Positions 19,286 through 27,825 of a DNA stretch of 64,000 nucleotides are shown one piece after another. The stretch spans positions 186,001 through 250,000 of the forward strand of contig NZ_JACCJY010000001.1 of the NCBI RefSeq assembly GCF_014596085.1, given 5' to 3'. The DNA comes from Azospirillum tabaci (lineage in GTDB: Bacteria; Pseudomonadota; Alphaproteobacteria; Azospirillales; Azospirillaceae). Both the position numbers and the translations under genes were made by a program. Numbering within the stretch: position 1 is the stretch's first letter; the number at the start of each line of letters is the position of its first letter. The notes under the pieces are model-generated. The model was given only the letters and a program-made list of their open reading frames with translations. It had not been told where the DNA came from and made no database searches.

Positions 19286-19432
19286 ATGGTCCGCAACCCG
19301 CTCGCCCGCCACATCGCCCTGTTCCTGGCGGTGAAGGCTGCGCTGATCGCGCTGGGCCTGTGGTGGTTTTTGGGGACCATGCCGGAGCCGCGGGGCGTGG
19401 TGACCCCGCCCGCCGCCGCGGGAAAGCCCTGA
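19286..19432 (+). CDS. Small single-pass membrane protein, CydP-like
   Basis: A 48-residue protein with one membrane helix (HIALFLAVKAALIALGLWWF) after a short N-terminus with Arg and followed by a Pro-rich tail. The PLARHIALxLAxKxxLIxLxLWW pattern resembles the small CydP-type accessory subunits proposed for cytochrome bd oxidases, though no cyd genes are present in the window. The ATG at 19286 has GGAG six bases upstream; a second ATG at 19274 is also possible. It is divergent from the ankyrin gene and 83 bases upstream of a stress-protein gene. Confidence 0.55.
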   Translation: MVRNPLARHIALFLAVKAALIALGLWWFLGTMPEPRGVVTPPAAAGKP

Positions 19433-19515
19433 CGCGGCTTGCTCTCCCGGTGGGAACCTCCGCTCGGCGCCCATGGTTGAAGCTCAACCGGGAAGCGCAA
19501 CAGGGGACGACCGCC

Positions 19516-20121
19516 ATGACCTTCGAAAACGATGTGAACGCGAACCGCTCCGGCGGCAATCTGCGCGGCGCCGTGCGCGAGGCCGTGGGCATCTTCGCCA
19601 GCCGCGACGCCCTGCAAAAGGCGGTCGACGAGTTGACCCTCGCCGGCTTCCAGCGCCATGAGTTGAGCGTGCTCGCCAACGACCAGACCATCCGCGACCA
19701 TCTCGGCCATGTGCCGCAGCGGGCGGAGGACATCGCCCACGATCCCAACGCGCCGCGCCAGTCCTACGTCTCGCCGGAGGACGTCGGCAGCGTGAAGGGC
19801 GTGGCGGTCGGGTTCCCCGCCTATGTCGGGGCGATCCTGGCGACCGGCGCCGTCCTGGCGACCGGCGGCACGGCGCTGGCCGCGGCGGCGGCCGCGGCGG
19901 CGGCGGGCGTGGGCGGCGGGGCAATGGGCTCGGTCATGTCGAACTGGCTGACCGACAAGCGCAACGAGCCGATGCTCCAGCACCTCGACAAGGGGGGCAT
20001 CCTGCTGTGGGTCAATCTGGCCGACGCCGGGCGGGAGCAGCAGGCGCTGGAGATCATGAACCGCCACGCCGCCCAGCCGGTGGAGGTGCATGAGGTGGCG
20101 CAGGCGGGCTCCGAGGGGTGA
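19516..20121 (+). CDS. General-stress-protein-17M-like (YflT fold) protein with glycine zipper segment
   Basis: The 201-residue protein begins with a ferredoxin-fold-like domain seen in general stress protein 17M relatives: AVGIFASRDALQKAVDELTL near residue 24 followed by GFQRHELSVLAND. The middle (residues 95-145) is a hydrophobic Gly/Ala-rich stretch likely to insert in membranes, and the last 50 residues (GGILLWVNLADAGREQQALE and following) look like the second half of the fold. Relatives are known mainly as stress-induced proteins of unknown mechanism. The ATG at 19516 is preceded by GGGGACGA. Confidence 0.7.
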   Translation: MTFENDVNANRSGGNLRGAVREAVGIFASRDALQKAVDELTLAGFQRHELSVLANDQTIRDHLGHVPQRAEDIAHDPNAPRQSYVSPEDVGSVKGVAVGFPAYVGAILATGAVLATGGTALAAAAAAAAAGVGGGAMGSVMSNWLTDKRNEPMLQHLDKGGILLWVNLADAGREQQALEIMNRHAAQPVEVHEVAQAGSEG

Positions 20122-20213
20122 GCGAGGGGGCGTCCAGGCTCCGTTGACTCAGGTCATGGCCTTCGCGGCGGGCTTCCCCTATACACGGGCGGTCTTCCAA
20201 CCGGAGGTCCGCC

Positions 20214-20981
20214 TTGGACGCCCATTCGGCCCTGTCGCTTCTCGAAGCCGGCCTCAACCAGTGCGCCGTCGTCATCGACCGCGACGGCGGGCTGCTGGTC
20301 GCGCTGCTGACCGCGGGGCTGGTCGGGGGATCGACCCATTGCGCGGGCATGTGCGGCCCCTTCGTCCTGGCCCAGGTCACCGCCCGGCTGGAGCAGGTCC
20401 CGGCCTCGCGGATGAGCGAGTTCCACCGGCTGGCCGGGGCGGCGGTGCTGCCCTACCATCTGGGGCGCGGCACCACCTACACGCTGATCGGCATGGCGGC
20501 GGCGGCGGTCGCCGGCCATGTCGGGGCGCTGCCGGGTCTGAAGTGGCTGTCGGTGGCGCTGCTGGCCTTCGCGGCGCTGTTCTTCCTCGGCTATGCGGTG
20601 AAGGGGCTGACCGCCTGGGTGCCGAGGCTCGACGGCGCGGTGCAGCGCTGGTGGGGCGACCGGGTGTCCCGGCTGGCCCGGCCGCTGTTCGGCAACCCCA
20701 CGGGCTGGCGCGGCTACGCGCTGGGGCTGGCGCTCGGCTTCATCCCCTGCGGTCTTCTTTACGGTGCGGTGGCGGTGGCCGCGGCCAGCGGCAGCGCGCT
20801 GACCGGGGCGCTGGGCATGGCGGCTTTTGCCCTCGGCACGCTGCCGAGCCTGCTGGCGGTCGGCCTCGCCGGGCATCTGGCGGGGCGCACGTGGCGCTCC
20901 GCGGTCGCGCGGGCGGCGCCGGTCATCATGGTGGTGAACGCCGGGGTGCTGGGCTGGATGGCGATCCGGATGATCGGGTGA
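20214..20981 (+). CDS. Sulfite exporter TauE/SafE-family (UreH-type) membrane protein
   Basis: The 255-residue protein has about six to seven membrane segments and the motif HCAGMCGPFVL near residue 43, typical of the group linked with metal handling and cytochrome oxidase assembly (often beside ccoS/copper genes). A second conserved part is ALGFIPCGLLYGAV near residue 175, with the Pro-Cys-Gly motif. The two cysteine motifs suggest thiol or copper transport rather than sulfite export. The start is TTG at 20214 with GGAGG seven bases upstream. It is convergent with the next gene, 18 bases away. Confidence 0.85.
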   Translation: MDAHSALSLLEAGLNQCAVVIDRDGGLLVALLTAGLVGGSTHCAGMCGPFVLAQVTARLEQVPASRMSEFHRLAGAAVLPYHLGRGTTYTLIGMAAAAVAGHVGALPGLKWLSVALLAFAALFFLGYAVKGLTAWVPRLDGAVQRWWGDRVSRLARPLFGNPTGWRGYALGLALGFIPCGLLYGAVAVAAASGSALTGALGMAAFALGTLPSLLAVGLAGHLAGRTWRSAVARAAPVIMVVNAGVLGWMAIRMIG

Positions 20982-20999
20982 ACGCCTTCCCGCTCTGGA

Positions 21000-21896
21000 T
21001 CACTGAAGCCTGTCCGCCGACCCCTTCAGCGCCTCGCCCAGCGGGATCTCCCCACAACCGGGCTTGAGCGGCTGCTGCTGGCTCTCGTGCGGCGACCAGC
21101 CGGCCAGATAGAGGATCTGGAAGGTCGCCTCGATGCGCCCGTCCGGCTCGGCGTAGCGCTCGGCGTAGCGGCGGGCGGCGTCGAACAGCAGGGCGCGGGT
21201 GGCCGGCACCTTGCGGCGGGCGAGGACGGCGTTGGTCTCGCCCATGCCGCGCAGGTCGTGCATCAGGCGGAAGGCGTCGCTGTAGGTGACGGTGATGACG
21301 TCGCTGTCCACCACCGGCAGGGCGAAGCCGGCGCGCTGCATCAGCCCGCCGACGTCGCGGATCTCGGCGAAGGGCGACACGCGGGGCGACACGCCGCCGG
21401 CCACCTCCATCTCCGCCTCGTACAGGCAGCGGCGCAACTCCAGCAGCGTTTCCCCGCCCAGCATGGCCGCGCAGAAGAAGCCGTCGGGCTTCAGCGCCTG
21501 CCGCACCTGGACCAGCGCTCCCGGCAGGTCGTTGACCCAGTGGAGGCTGAGGTTGCTGACCACGAGATCGAAGGTCTCCGGCACGAAGGGCAGGAACTCC
21601 TCGTCGGCGGCGACGGCCAGAGGGCCGGCCCGCCGGGCGAAGCCAGGGGAGAGGTCGCAGGCGACCAGCGTCTCGACGCCCTTGCGCCCGCGCAGCGTCC
21701 GCCCCATCACCCCGTCATGGGCGCCGAGGTCGAGCACGGTGGGAAAGGGCCGGGCCACATCCTCCAGCCGGTCGACGAGGCGTTCGGCCACCTCCTCGAA
21801 CAGGAAGGCGTGCTCGGCGAATGTGGGGACGGCGCGGTCGCGGCGGCGGCGGACGAGCGCGCGGTCGAAGACGGTCATGCTGTCGGGCGTGGTCAT
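21000..21896 (-). CDS. SAM-dependent methyltransferase, BioC/NDUFAF5-like
   Basis: The 298-residue protein begins VFDRALVRRRRDRAVP and has a Rossmann motif I (VLDLGAHDGVMGRTL near residue 53), a motif II acid (LVACDLSPGF), and VVSNLSLHWVNDLP near residue 110, the pattern shared by BioC and by the mitochondrial complex I assembly factor NDUFAF5. Alphaproteobacterial members of this exact type are the closest bacterial relatives of NDUFAF5. The eukaryotic protein is reported to hydroxylate an arginine of a complex I subunit, so the chemistry is uncertain. The ATG at 21896 gives the usual N-terminus. It is divergent from fliQ. Confidence 0.82.
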   Translation of the reverse strand: MTTPDSMTVFDRALVRRRRDRAVPTFAEHAFLFEEVAERLVDRLEDVARPFPTVLDLGAHDGVMGRTLRGRKGVETLVACDLSPGFARRAGPLAVAADEEFLPFVPETFDLVVSNLSLHWVNDLPGALVQVRQALKPDGFFCAAMLGGETLLELRRCLYEAEMEVAGGVSPRVSPFAEIRDVGGLMQRAGFALPVVDSDVITVTYSDAFRLMHDLRGMGETNAVLARRKVPATRALLFDAARRYAERYAEPDGRIEATFQILYLAGWSPHESQQQPLKPGCGEIPLGEALKGSADRLQ

Positions 21897-21990
21897 GCCC
21901 GCAATATAGCCCAGCCCTGGCGGGCTACAACCATCGGCGAGAGGGCGGGGCTGTGCTATGGTCGGCCCCGAACGTCGCGGGAGCTTGTCC

Positions 21991-22257
21991 ATGGGCATCG
22001 AGGAAGCCATCGGAGCCACTTATGAGGCGCTGATCGTCATCATCAAGATCACCACCCCGGTCCTGGTGGTCACCACGGTGCTCGGCATGCTGATGACCAT
22101 CTTCCAGCAGGCGACCAACGTCAACGAATCGACGCTGCAACAGGATCTGAAGATCTTTGCGACGCTGGCGCTTCTGTTCATCACCGGGCCGGCGATCTAC
22201 ATCGCGCTGCGCGACTACACCTTCGTCATCTTCGACCGCATCGCCGGTCTGAACTGA
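21991..22257 (+). CDS. fliQ: Flagellar export apparatus protein FliQ
   Basis: FliQ is a small part of the type III export gate of the flagellum. The 88-residue product has the family's two helices: VLVVTTVLGMLMTIFQQATN (with the conserved Phe-Gln-Ala-Thr-x-x-Asn-Glu motif) and IFATLALLFITGPAIYIAL. A ribosome site GGGAG precedes the ATG at 21991. It is isolated from other flagellar genes: the upstream gene is a divergent methyltransferase and the downstream gene, 13 bases away, is comF. Whether it serves the flagellum or another type III apparatus cannot be read here. Confidence 0.9.
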   Translation: MGIEEAIGATYEALIVIIKITTPVLVVTTVLGMLMTIFQQATNVNESTLQQDLKIFATLALLFITGPAIYIALRDYTFVIFDRIAGLN

Positions 22258-22270
22258 GGGACGCGCCGCC

Positions 22271-23014
22271 ATGGCCCTTCCGCAGCGGCTGGCGACCAAG
22301 GTTTTAGGGGGAATTCTCGACACGCTGCTGCCGCCGCGCTGCCTGTGCTGCGGCGGGGCGGTGGACCGGCAGGGCGGGCTGTGCGCGCCGTGCTGGAGCG
22401 GACTGACCTTCATCGCGCCGCCCCTCTGCGCCTGTTGCGGCACGCCCTTCGACTTCGCGCTGGAGGGGGAACCGCTGTGCGGCGCCTGCATCGCCGAGCC
22501 GCCGGTCTTCGCCCGCGCCCGCGCCGTCCTGGCCTATGACGACGGCAGCCGCCCGCTGGTCCTCGGCTTCAAGCACGGTGACCGCATCCACGCCGCCGGG
22601 GCCTACGGCGCGTGGCTGGCCCGCGCCGGGGCGGAACTGCTGGCCGACGCCGACCTGCTGGCCCCGGTGCCGCTGCACCGCCTGCGGCTGTTCCGGCGCC
22701 GCTACAACCAGGCGGCCCTGCTGGCCCAGGCGGCGGGCCGGCAAGCCGGTCGCCCGGTGCTTCCCGATCTGCTGGTCCGCCGCCGCGCCACTCCGTCGCA
22801 GGGCGGGCTGGACCGCTCGGGGCGGCGGCGGAACGTCAAGGGGGCCTTCGCGGTCCGGCCGGGACTGGAGCCGCGGGTGGCCGGCAAGCGCATCGTCCTG
22901 GTGGACGACGTGCTGACCACCGGGGCCACCCTGTCGGAATGCGCGCGGGTGCTGCTGCGCGCCGGAGCGGAGCGGGTGGACGCGTTGACCCTGGCGCGCG
23001 TCGTCAAGACGTGA
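22271..23014 (+). CDS. comF: ComF-family phosphoribosyltransferase-like protein
   Basis: The 247-residue protein has an N-terminal double zinc-ribbon-like region with CLCCGG, LCAPCW, CACCG and LCGACI between residues 19 and 80, and a C-terminal phosphoribosyltransferase domain with LLAPVPLHRLRLFRRRYNQ near residue 130 and the PRPP-binding loop VLVDDVLTTGAT near residue 210. ComFC proteins take part in natural transformation and DNA uptake in some bacteria; in others the role is unknown. The gene starts 13 bases after fliQ and may share its transcript. Confidence 0.92.
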   Translation: MALPQRLATKVLGGILDTLLPPRCLCCGGAVDRQGGLCAPCWSGLTFIAPPLCACCGTPFDFALEGEPLCGACIAEPPVFARARAVLAYDDGSRPLVLGFKHGDRIHAAGAYGAWLARAGAELLADADLLAPVPLHRLRLFRRRYNQAALLAQAAGRQAGRPVLPDLLVRRRATPSQGGLDRSGRRRNVKGAFAVRPGLEPRVAGKRIVLVDDVLTTGATLSECARVLLRAGAERVDALTLARVVKT

Positions 23015-23102
23015 GCCGTGAACGTGAGCCATGAAAACGTAACGGGTGACGCCGTGCGGCGGTTGATCTTATAACCGTTCAAAACAGCCAAGGAGCCCAC
23101 GC

Positions 23103-23366
23103 ATGGCCGACGTCGTCATCTACACCACGCCCTTCTGCCCTTATTGCTCGCGCGCCAAGCGTCTGCTCGACAGCAAGGGGGTGGCGTATGAGGAGATCGA
23201 CCTCTACATGCATCCGGGCCGCCGCGAGGAGATGGTGCAGCGGGCCGAGGGGCGCATGACCGTGCCGCAGATCTTCATCGACGGGAAGCCCTACGGCGGC
23301 TCCGACGATATCCACGCGCTGGACCGCGCCGGCAAGCTCGATCCGATTCTGGGAATCGGGGGATGA
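23103..23366 (+). CDS. grxC: Glutaredoxin 3 (GrxC)
   Basis: An 87-residue dithiol glutaredoxin with the active site C12-P-Y-C15, the cis-proline loop MTVPQIFIDG near residue 58 and the GSDDIHALDRAG glutathione-contact segment near residue 70. It reduces protein disulfides and glutathione mixed disulfides. A good AAGGAG ribosome site precedes the ATG. The stop overlaps the start of the next gene by four bases, so the two are translationally coupled. Confidence 0.96.
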   Translation: MADVVIYTTPFCPYCSRAKRLLDSKGVAYEEIDLYMHPGRREEMVQRAEGRMTVPQIFIDGKPYGGSDDIHALDRAGKLDPILGIGG

Positions 23367-24199
23367 GCGGCGTCCTGAAGGCCGCCTGCGTCCAGGTCAA
23401 CGCGGGCACGGAAATCCTTCCGAACCTTCAGGCGGCGGGCGATCTGGTCCGCCGGGCGCGCGACGCCGGGGCGGACTTCATCGCCCTGCCCGAGAATGTC
23501 AGCATGATCGTGCAGGGACGCGCCAAGGTGCTGGAGCGGGTGAAGCCGGCGGACGAGCATCCGGCGATCCCCTTCTTCGCCGATCTGGCGCGGGAGACCG
23601 GGGCCTGGCTGCTCGCCGGGACGCTGGGCGTCCTGCTCGACGACGGGCGGGTGGCGAACCGCAGCCATCTGTTCGACGCCGAGGGGCGGACCGTCGCCCA
23701 CTACGACAAGCTCCACATGTTCGACGTGGACCTGAAGGGCGGGGAGAGCTACCGCGAATCCGCGACCTTCCGGCCCGGCGACCGCGCGGTCCTGGCCGCC
23801 ACGCCCTGGGGCGGGGTGGGCATGACCGTCTGCTACGACCTGCGCTTCGCCTATCTCTACCGGGCGCTGGCCCAGGCGGGGGCGTCGATCCTCACCGTGC
23901 CGGCGGCCTTCACCGTGCCGACCGGACGGGCGCACTGGCACACGCTGCTGCGCGCCCGCGCCATCGAGACGGGCTGCTTCGTCCTGGCCCCGGCCCAGAC
24001 CGGCAGCCACGACCAGGGGCGGCTGACCTACGGCCATTCCCTGATCGTCGCCCCCTGGGGCGAGGTGCTGGCCGACGCGGAGGAGGCGGTGGGCTTCGTC
24101 CTGGCCGAGTTGGACATGGCCCGCGTCGAGGAGGCCCGTCGCATGGTGCCGGCCCTGACCCACGACCGGACCTTCACGCTCGACCGGGTCGGCTTCTGA
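23363..24199 (+). CDS. Carbon-nitrogen hydrolase (Nit1/deaminated-glutathione amidase type)
   Basis: The 278-residue protein belongs to the nitrilase superfamily, branch 10. The catalytic triad is visible: Glu in [10 protein letters not shown] near residue 45, Lys in [11 protein letters not shown] near residue 113, and Cys in [13 protein letters not shown] near residue 153. Close relatives (Nit1) hydrolyse deaminated glutathione, a metabolite-repair reaction, which suits the coupled position next to a glutathione-dependent glutaredoxin. That functional link is inference from context. Confidence 0.88.
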   Translation: MSGVLKAACVQVNAGTEILPNLQAAGDLVRRARDAGADFIALPENVSMIVQGRAKVLERVKPADEHPAIPFFADLARETGAWLLAGTLGVLLDDGRVANRSHLFDAEGRTVAHYDKLHMFDVDLKGGESYRESATFRPGDRAVLAATPWGGVGMTVCYDLRFAYLYRALAQAGASILTVPAAFTVPTGRAHWHTLLRARAIETGCFVLAPAQTGSHDQGRLTYGHSLIVAPWGEVLADAEEAVGFVLAELDMARVEEARRMVPALTHDRTFTLDRVGF

Positions 24200-24206
24200 G
24201 CGGCCG

Positions 24207-24833
24207 TTACGTCGGCAGGGGGCGGGGCTCCGGGTCGCCGTCCAGGCCGTTCCCGGCCTCCAGGTCATTGACCGCACACAGCCGCTGCACCACCGCCGCC
24301 TTGGGCGAGGCGACCTCGCCATGCTCGTAGGCGATGACCTGGAGACGGCCGTGCGCGACCTCCAGAAGCTCGCCATTGCGCAGCAGGAAGGCGGGGGAGG
24401 CGGGGCGGCCGAAGCGGGCGTTGCCCAGCGCGAAGGTCTCGTAGAGCAGCAGGCCGCCCGGTTCCAGCGCGTCGAGGATGGCGGGGAACAGCGGGCGGTG
24501 CAGGTAGTTGGTCACCACGATCGCGGCGAAGCGGCGGTCGCGCAGCAGCGGCACGGGAGACCCGTTCTCCAGATCGGCCTCCACCAGCTCCACCCCCGCC
24601 GTCCCGGACAGGTCGGCCACCCCGCGCAGGTCGCGGTCCAGCCCGGCCACCGGGTGGTTGCGCGCCTGGAACAGCCGCAAATGCCGCCCCGACCCGCAGG
24701 CGAGGTCGAGGACCGGGCCGCCCGCCCGCACCAGCGGCGCGAAGCGCGCGACCCAGGGAGAGGGCGGGCTGATCGCGGCGTGGGGCGATCCGGCGGAGGA
24801 CGGGGTGGACAAGGGATGGATGCTCCCGCTCAT
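24207..24833 (-). CDS. Class I SAM-dependent methyltransferase
   Basis: The 208-residue protein has motif I VLDLACGSGRHLRLF near residue 43, the motif II acid in VAGLDRDLRGVADL, and FAAIVVTNYLHRPLF near residue 100, as in TehB-like and tellurite-type methyltransferases. The ATG at 24833 was chosen because the frame above overlaps the DUF1178 gene on the other strand. The substrate is unknown. It is convergent with the nitrilase gene, separated by seven bases. Confidence 0.85.
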   Translation of the reverse strand: MSGSIHPLSTPSSAGSPHAAISPPSPWVARFAPLVRAGGPVLDLACGSGRHLRLFQARNHPVAGLDRDLRGVADLSGTAGVELVEADLENGSPVPLLRDRRFAAIVVTNYLHRPLFPAILDALEPGGLLLYETFALGNARFGRPASPAFLLRNGELLEVAHGRLQVIAYEHGEVASPKAAVVQRLCAVNDLEAGNGLDGDPEPRPLPT

Positions 24834-24944
24834 GTCGTGACGCGTGTTTGACCGCGACGCCGGGGTCGTGCTGAACTGGCAACCGGTCCCTGACCATATA
24901 CCATGACCATCCGGTCTTCTCACCTTGGAGCATCCGACGGGGAC

Positions 24945-25469
24945 ATGATCCTCTTCGTTCTGAAATGCACGGCCGACCACCGGTTCGAGGCCTGGTTCCG
25001 CAACGGCGACGCCTACGAGACGCAGGCCGCCGCCAAAGCCATCGCCTGCCCGGTCTGCGGCGACACGCACATCACCAAGGCCCCCATGGCCCCGCGCATC
25101 GCCAAAGGCGGACGCGCCAAGGACGATGCGGCCCGGGACGGCGGCACGCCGGAGGCGGCGCCCACGGCGGGTGGCGCCGTGGCGGCCCCCAAGGCTTCCC
25201 CGACCCCCGAAACTTTGCCCGTGCCGGCGGAACTGCGCGAGCGCTTCGCGGCGGAGGTCATGCGTCAATTGACGGAAATTCGCCGAACGGTTGAAACGAA
25301 CTGCGATTACGTCGGGGATCGCTTCGCCGAGGAGGCGCGGCGCATCCATTATGGCGAGACCGATCCGCGCGGGATCTATGGCGAGGCCACCGACAAGGAA
25401 GCGGAAGAGTTGAAGGAGGAAGGTGTGACCTTTGGTCGCATACCTTGGCTTCCGCGGACCAATTCTTAA
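24945..25469 (+). CDS. DUF1178 family protein
   Basis: The 174-residue protein starts with the DUF1178 pattern: MILFVLKCTADHRFEAWF, then CPVCGD near residue 38, so a single zinc ribbon formed by the first Cys and the CPxCG pair is likely. A variable Ala/Pro-rich linker (residues 48-90) leads to a conserved C-terminal part with ETNCDYVGDRFAEEARRIHY and FGRIPWLPR. An in-frame ATG at 24903 would add 14 residues, but family members start at the chosen methionine. The function of DUF1178 is not established. In other alphaproteobacteria it also neighbours nitrilase and grxC genes. Confidence 0.9.
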   Translation: MILFVLKCTADHRFEAWFRNGDAYETQAAAKAIACPVCGDTHITKAPMAPRIAKGGRAKDDAARDGGTPEAAPTAGGAVAAPKASPTPETLPVPAELRERFAAEVMRQLTEIRRTVETNCDYVGDRFAEEARRIHYGETDPRGIYGEATDKEAEELKEEGVTFGRIPWLPRTNS

Positions 25470-25620
25470 GCCTAAGCCTCACGATATTTCGTGCATCCCT
25501 TGCCCTTTCGCTGCCATGGGTTTGTGAGCGAGCCTCCGGAACAACGGCCGCGGGCTGCGTCAAGCCGCTTTTTAGCGGTTGGCCTGCATCAAAGTTGTTG
25601 ACGGGATAGTTCGTTACAAA

Positions 25621-25632
25621 GACCATATGGTC
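25621..25632. promoter_or_regulatory. 12-base palindrome upstream of DUF485-actP
   Basis: GACCATATGGTC is a perfect palindrome 55 bases before the DUF485 start and 17 bases after a TTGACG hexamer (25598-25603). It could be an operator or simply part of the -10 area. No regulator can be assigned. Confidence 0.3.
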
Positions 25633-25687
25633 CGAGTGTCTAATATGACCTTGCAAAAATCGCTCGGCACTCGCGAGGGGACGCACT

Positions 25688-25990
25688 ATGAAAGAAAACG
25701 CTCAGAGGATTCTCGCGAATCCTAAGTTTCAGGAGCTGGTGCAGAAGCGTAGCGCATTCGCGTGGACGCTTTCGATCGCCATGCTCGTCATCTACTTCGG
25801 CTTCATCCTGCTGGTCGCCTTCGGAAAGGGGTTCCTGGGTACCCCGATCGGCAATGGCGTGACCACCTGGGGTATCCCTGTCGGCCTCTTCACCATCATC
25901 TCGGCCTTCGTCCTGACCGGCATTTACGTGCACCGGGCGAACGGCGAGTTCGATGAGCTGAACCGGCAGATCATGGAGGAGTCGAAGTGA
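25688..25990 (+). CDS. DUF485 membrane protein, ActP partner (YjcH type)
   Basis: The 100-residue protein contains two membrane helices ([18 protein letters not shown] and [17 protein letters not shown]) between a cytoplasmic N-terminus with [16 protein letters not shown] and a C-terminal [16 protein letters not shown] motif, all characteristic of DUF485. Genes of this family almost always precede actP, as here, and are thought to support the symporter; the mechanism is not known. A strong site GAGGGG precedes the ATG, and the stop TGA overlaps the actP ATG by one base. Confidence 0.95.
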   Translation: MKENAQRILANPKFQELVQKRSAFAWTLSIAMLVIYFGFILLVAFGKGFLGTPIGNGVTTWGIPVGLFTIISAFVLTGIYVHRANGEFDELNRQIMEESK

Positions 25991-27708
25991 TGCGTTCGCT
26001 GGTCAATCGTGTGGGCGTCGCGGCCGTCGCGGCCAGCGCGCTCATCCCCGCGTCGGTGCACGCGGCGGCGGTCGAAGGCGCGGTTCAGAAGCAGGCGACG
26101 AACTTTTCGGCGATCGTCATGTTCCTGATCTTCGTGCTGGCCACGCTCGGCATCACCTACTGGGCGGCGCGCCGCACGAAGTCGGCGAAGGACTTCTACG
26201 CCGCCGGCGGCGGCATCACCGGCTTCCAGAACGGCCTCGCCATCGCCGGCGACTACATGTCGGCGGCGTCCTTCCTCGGCATCGCCGGCCTCGTCTACAC
26301 CTCCGGCTTCGACGGCCTGATCTTCTCGGTGGGCTGGCTGGTCGGCTGGCCGATCATCCTGTTCCTGGTCGCTGAGCGCCTGCGCAACCTCGGCAAGTAC
26401 ACCTTCGCCGACGTGGCCTCCTACCGCTTCCAGCAGACCCCGATGCGCACGATGGCCGCCTGCGGCTCGCTCGCCACGGTGACCTTCTACCTGATCGCCC
26501 AGATGGTCGGCGCCGGCAAGCTGATCCAGCTGCTGTTCGGCATGGACTATCTGTGGGCGGTGGTGATCGTCGGCGTCCTGATGATCGCCTACGTGACCTT
26601 CGGCGGCATGCTCGCCACCACCTGGGTGCAGATCATCAAGGCGGTGCTGCTGCTGTCGGGCGCGTCCTTCATGGCCTTCGCGGTGCTCGCCAAGTTCGGC
26701 TTCAGCCCGGAGGCGATGTTCTCCACGGCCGTGCAGGTCCACCCGAAGGCGACCGCCATCATGGCGCCGGGCGCCCTCATCACCGACCCGATCTCGGCGA
26801 TCTCGCTGGGCATGGCGCTGATGTTCGGCACCGCCGGCCTGCCCCACATCCTGATGCGCTTCTTCACGGTGTCGGACGCCCGCGAAGCCCGCAAGTCGGT
26901 GTTCTACGCGACCGGCTTCATCGGCTACTTCTACATCCTGACCTTCATCATCGGCTTCGGCGCCATCGTGCTGCTGCTGGCCCCGGACGCCACCGGCGCC
27001 TATCCGTTCCTCGACGCGGCCAAGCTGGCGGCGGCGGGCGGCAAGCCCAACCCGGCGATGATCATCGGCGGCTCCAACATGGCGGCCATCCACACCGCGC
27101 ACGCGGTGGGCGGCGACCTGTTCTTCGGCTTCATCTCGGCGGTGGCCTTCGCCACCATCCTCGCGGTGGTCGCGGGCCTGACGCTGGCCGGCGCCTCGGC
27201 CGTGTCGCACGACCTGTACGCCTCGGTGATCGCCCGTGGCCGCGCGTCGGAGCATGACGAGATCCGCGTGTCGAAGATCACCACGGTGGTCATCGGCATC
27301 GTCTCGATCTTCCTCGGCATCGCCTTCGAGAACCAGAACGTGGCCTTCATGGTCGGCCTCGCCTTCGTGATCGCGGCCTCGGCGAACTTCCCGGTTCTGC
27401 TGATGTCGATGTTCTGGGGCCGTATGACCACCCGCGGCGCCGTTCTCGGCGGCTGGATCGGCCTGATCTCCTCGGTGACGCTGCTGATCCTGGGCCCGAC
27501 CGTGTGGAAGTCGGTGCTGGGCAACCCGGCCGCCATCTTCCCGTACGACAATCCGGGCGCCTTCACGATCCCGCTGTCGTTCCTGGCGATCTGGTTCTTC
27601 TCGATCACCGACAACAGCAAGGCCGCGCAGGACGAGCGCGAGGCTTACAAGGCCCAGTACATCCGGTCGCAGACCGGCCTGGGCGCCGAAGGGGCCTCTG
27701 CTCACTAA
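25990..27708 (+). CDS. actP: Cation/acetate symporter ActP
   Basis: ActP is a sodium:solute symporter family permease that takes up acetate and other short monocarboxylates. The 572-residue protein has a cleavable-looking N-terminal segment ending SVHAAA near residue 26, then about 13 helices. Family landmarks are [20 protein letters not shown] near residue 68, [15 protein letters not shown] near 88, [17 protein letters not shown] near 278, and [15 protein letters not shown] near 468. The ATG at 25990 overlaps the DUF485 stop. A GTG three bases earlier is an alternative. A strong terminator follows, yet the DUF294 gene starts only 27 bases beyond it. Confidence 0.96.
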   Translation: MRSLVNRVGVAAVAASALIPASVHAAAVEGAVQKQATNFSAIVMFLIFVLATLGITYWAARRTKSAKDFYAAGGGITGFQNGLAIAGDYMSAASFLGIAGLVYTSGFDGLIFSVGWLVGWPIILFLVAERLRNLGKYTFADVASYRFQQTPMRTMAACGSLATVTFYLIAQMVGAGKLIQLLFGMDYLWAVVIVGVLMIAYVTFGGMLATTWVQIIKAVLLLSGASFMAFAVLAKFGFSPEAMFSTAVQVHPKATAIMAPGALITDPISAISLGMALMFGTAGLPHILMRFFTVSDAREARKSVFYATGFIGYFYILTFIIGFGAIVLLLAPDATGAYPFLDAAKLAAAGGKPNPAMIIGGSNMAAIHTAHAVGGDLFFGFISAVAFATILAVVAGLTLAGASAVSHDLYASVIARGRASEHDEIRVSKITTVVIGIVSIFLGIAFENQNVAFMVGLAFVIAASANFPVLLMSMFWGRMTTRGAVLGGWIGLISSVTLLILGPTVWKSVLGNPAAIFPYDNPGAFTIPLSFLAIWFFSITDNSKAAQDEREAYKAQYIRSQTGLGAEGASAH

Positions 27709-27759
27709 TGCGAATGGTCGCACCCGCCTTCCGCAGATGAAGGGGCTGGTGTAATCTTC

Positions 27760-27798
27760 AAGGCGCCTCAAGACAGCGGTCTTGGGGCGCCTTTTTTA
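27760..27798 (+). terminator. Intrinsic terminator after actP
   Basis: A long stem (AAGGCGCCTCAAGAC pairing with GTCTTGGGGCGCCTT, one G-T pair) closes a four-base loop and runs into TTTTTATT. It separates actP from the downstream regulatory gene, which could still be read by leak-through. Confidence 0.92.
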
Positions 27799-27825
27799 TT
27801 CACCCGCCGGTTCGTGGAGCGGATT

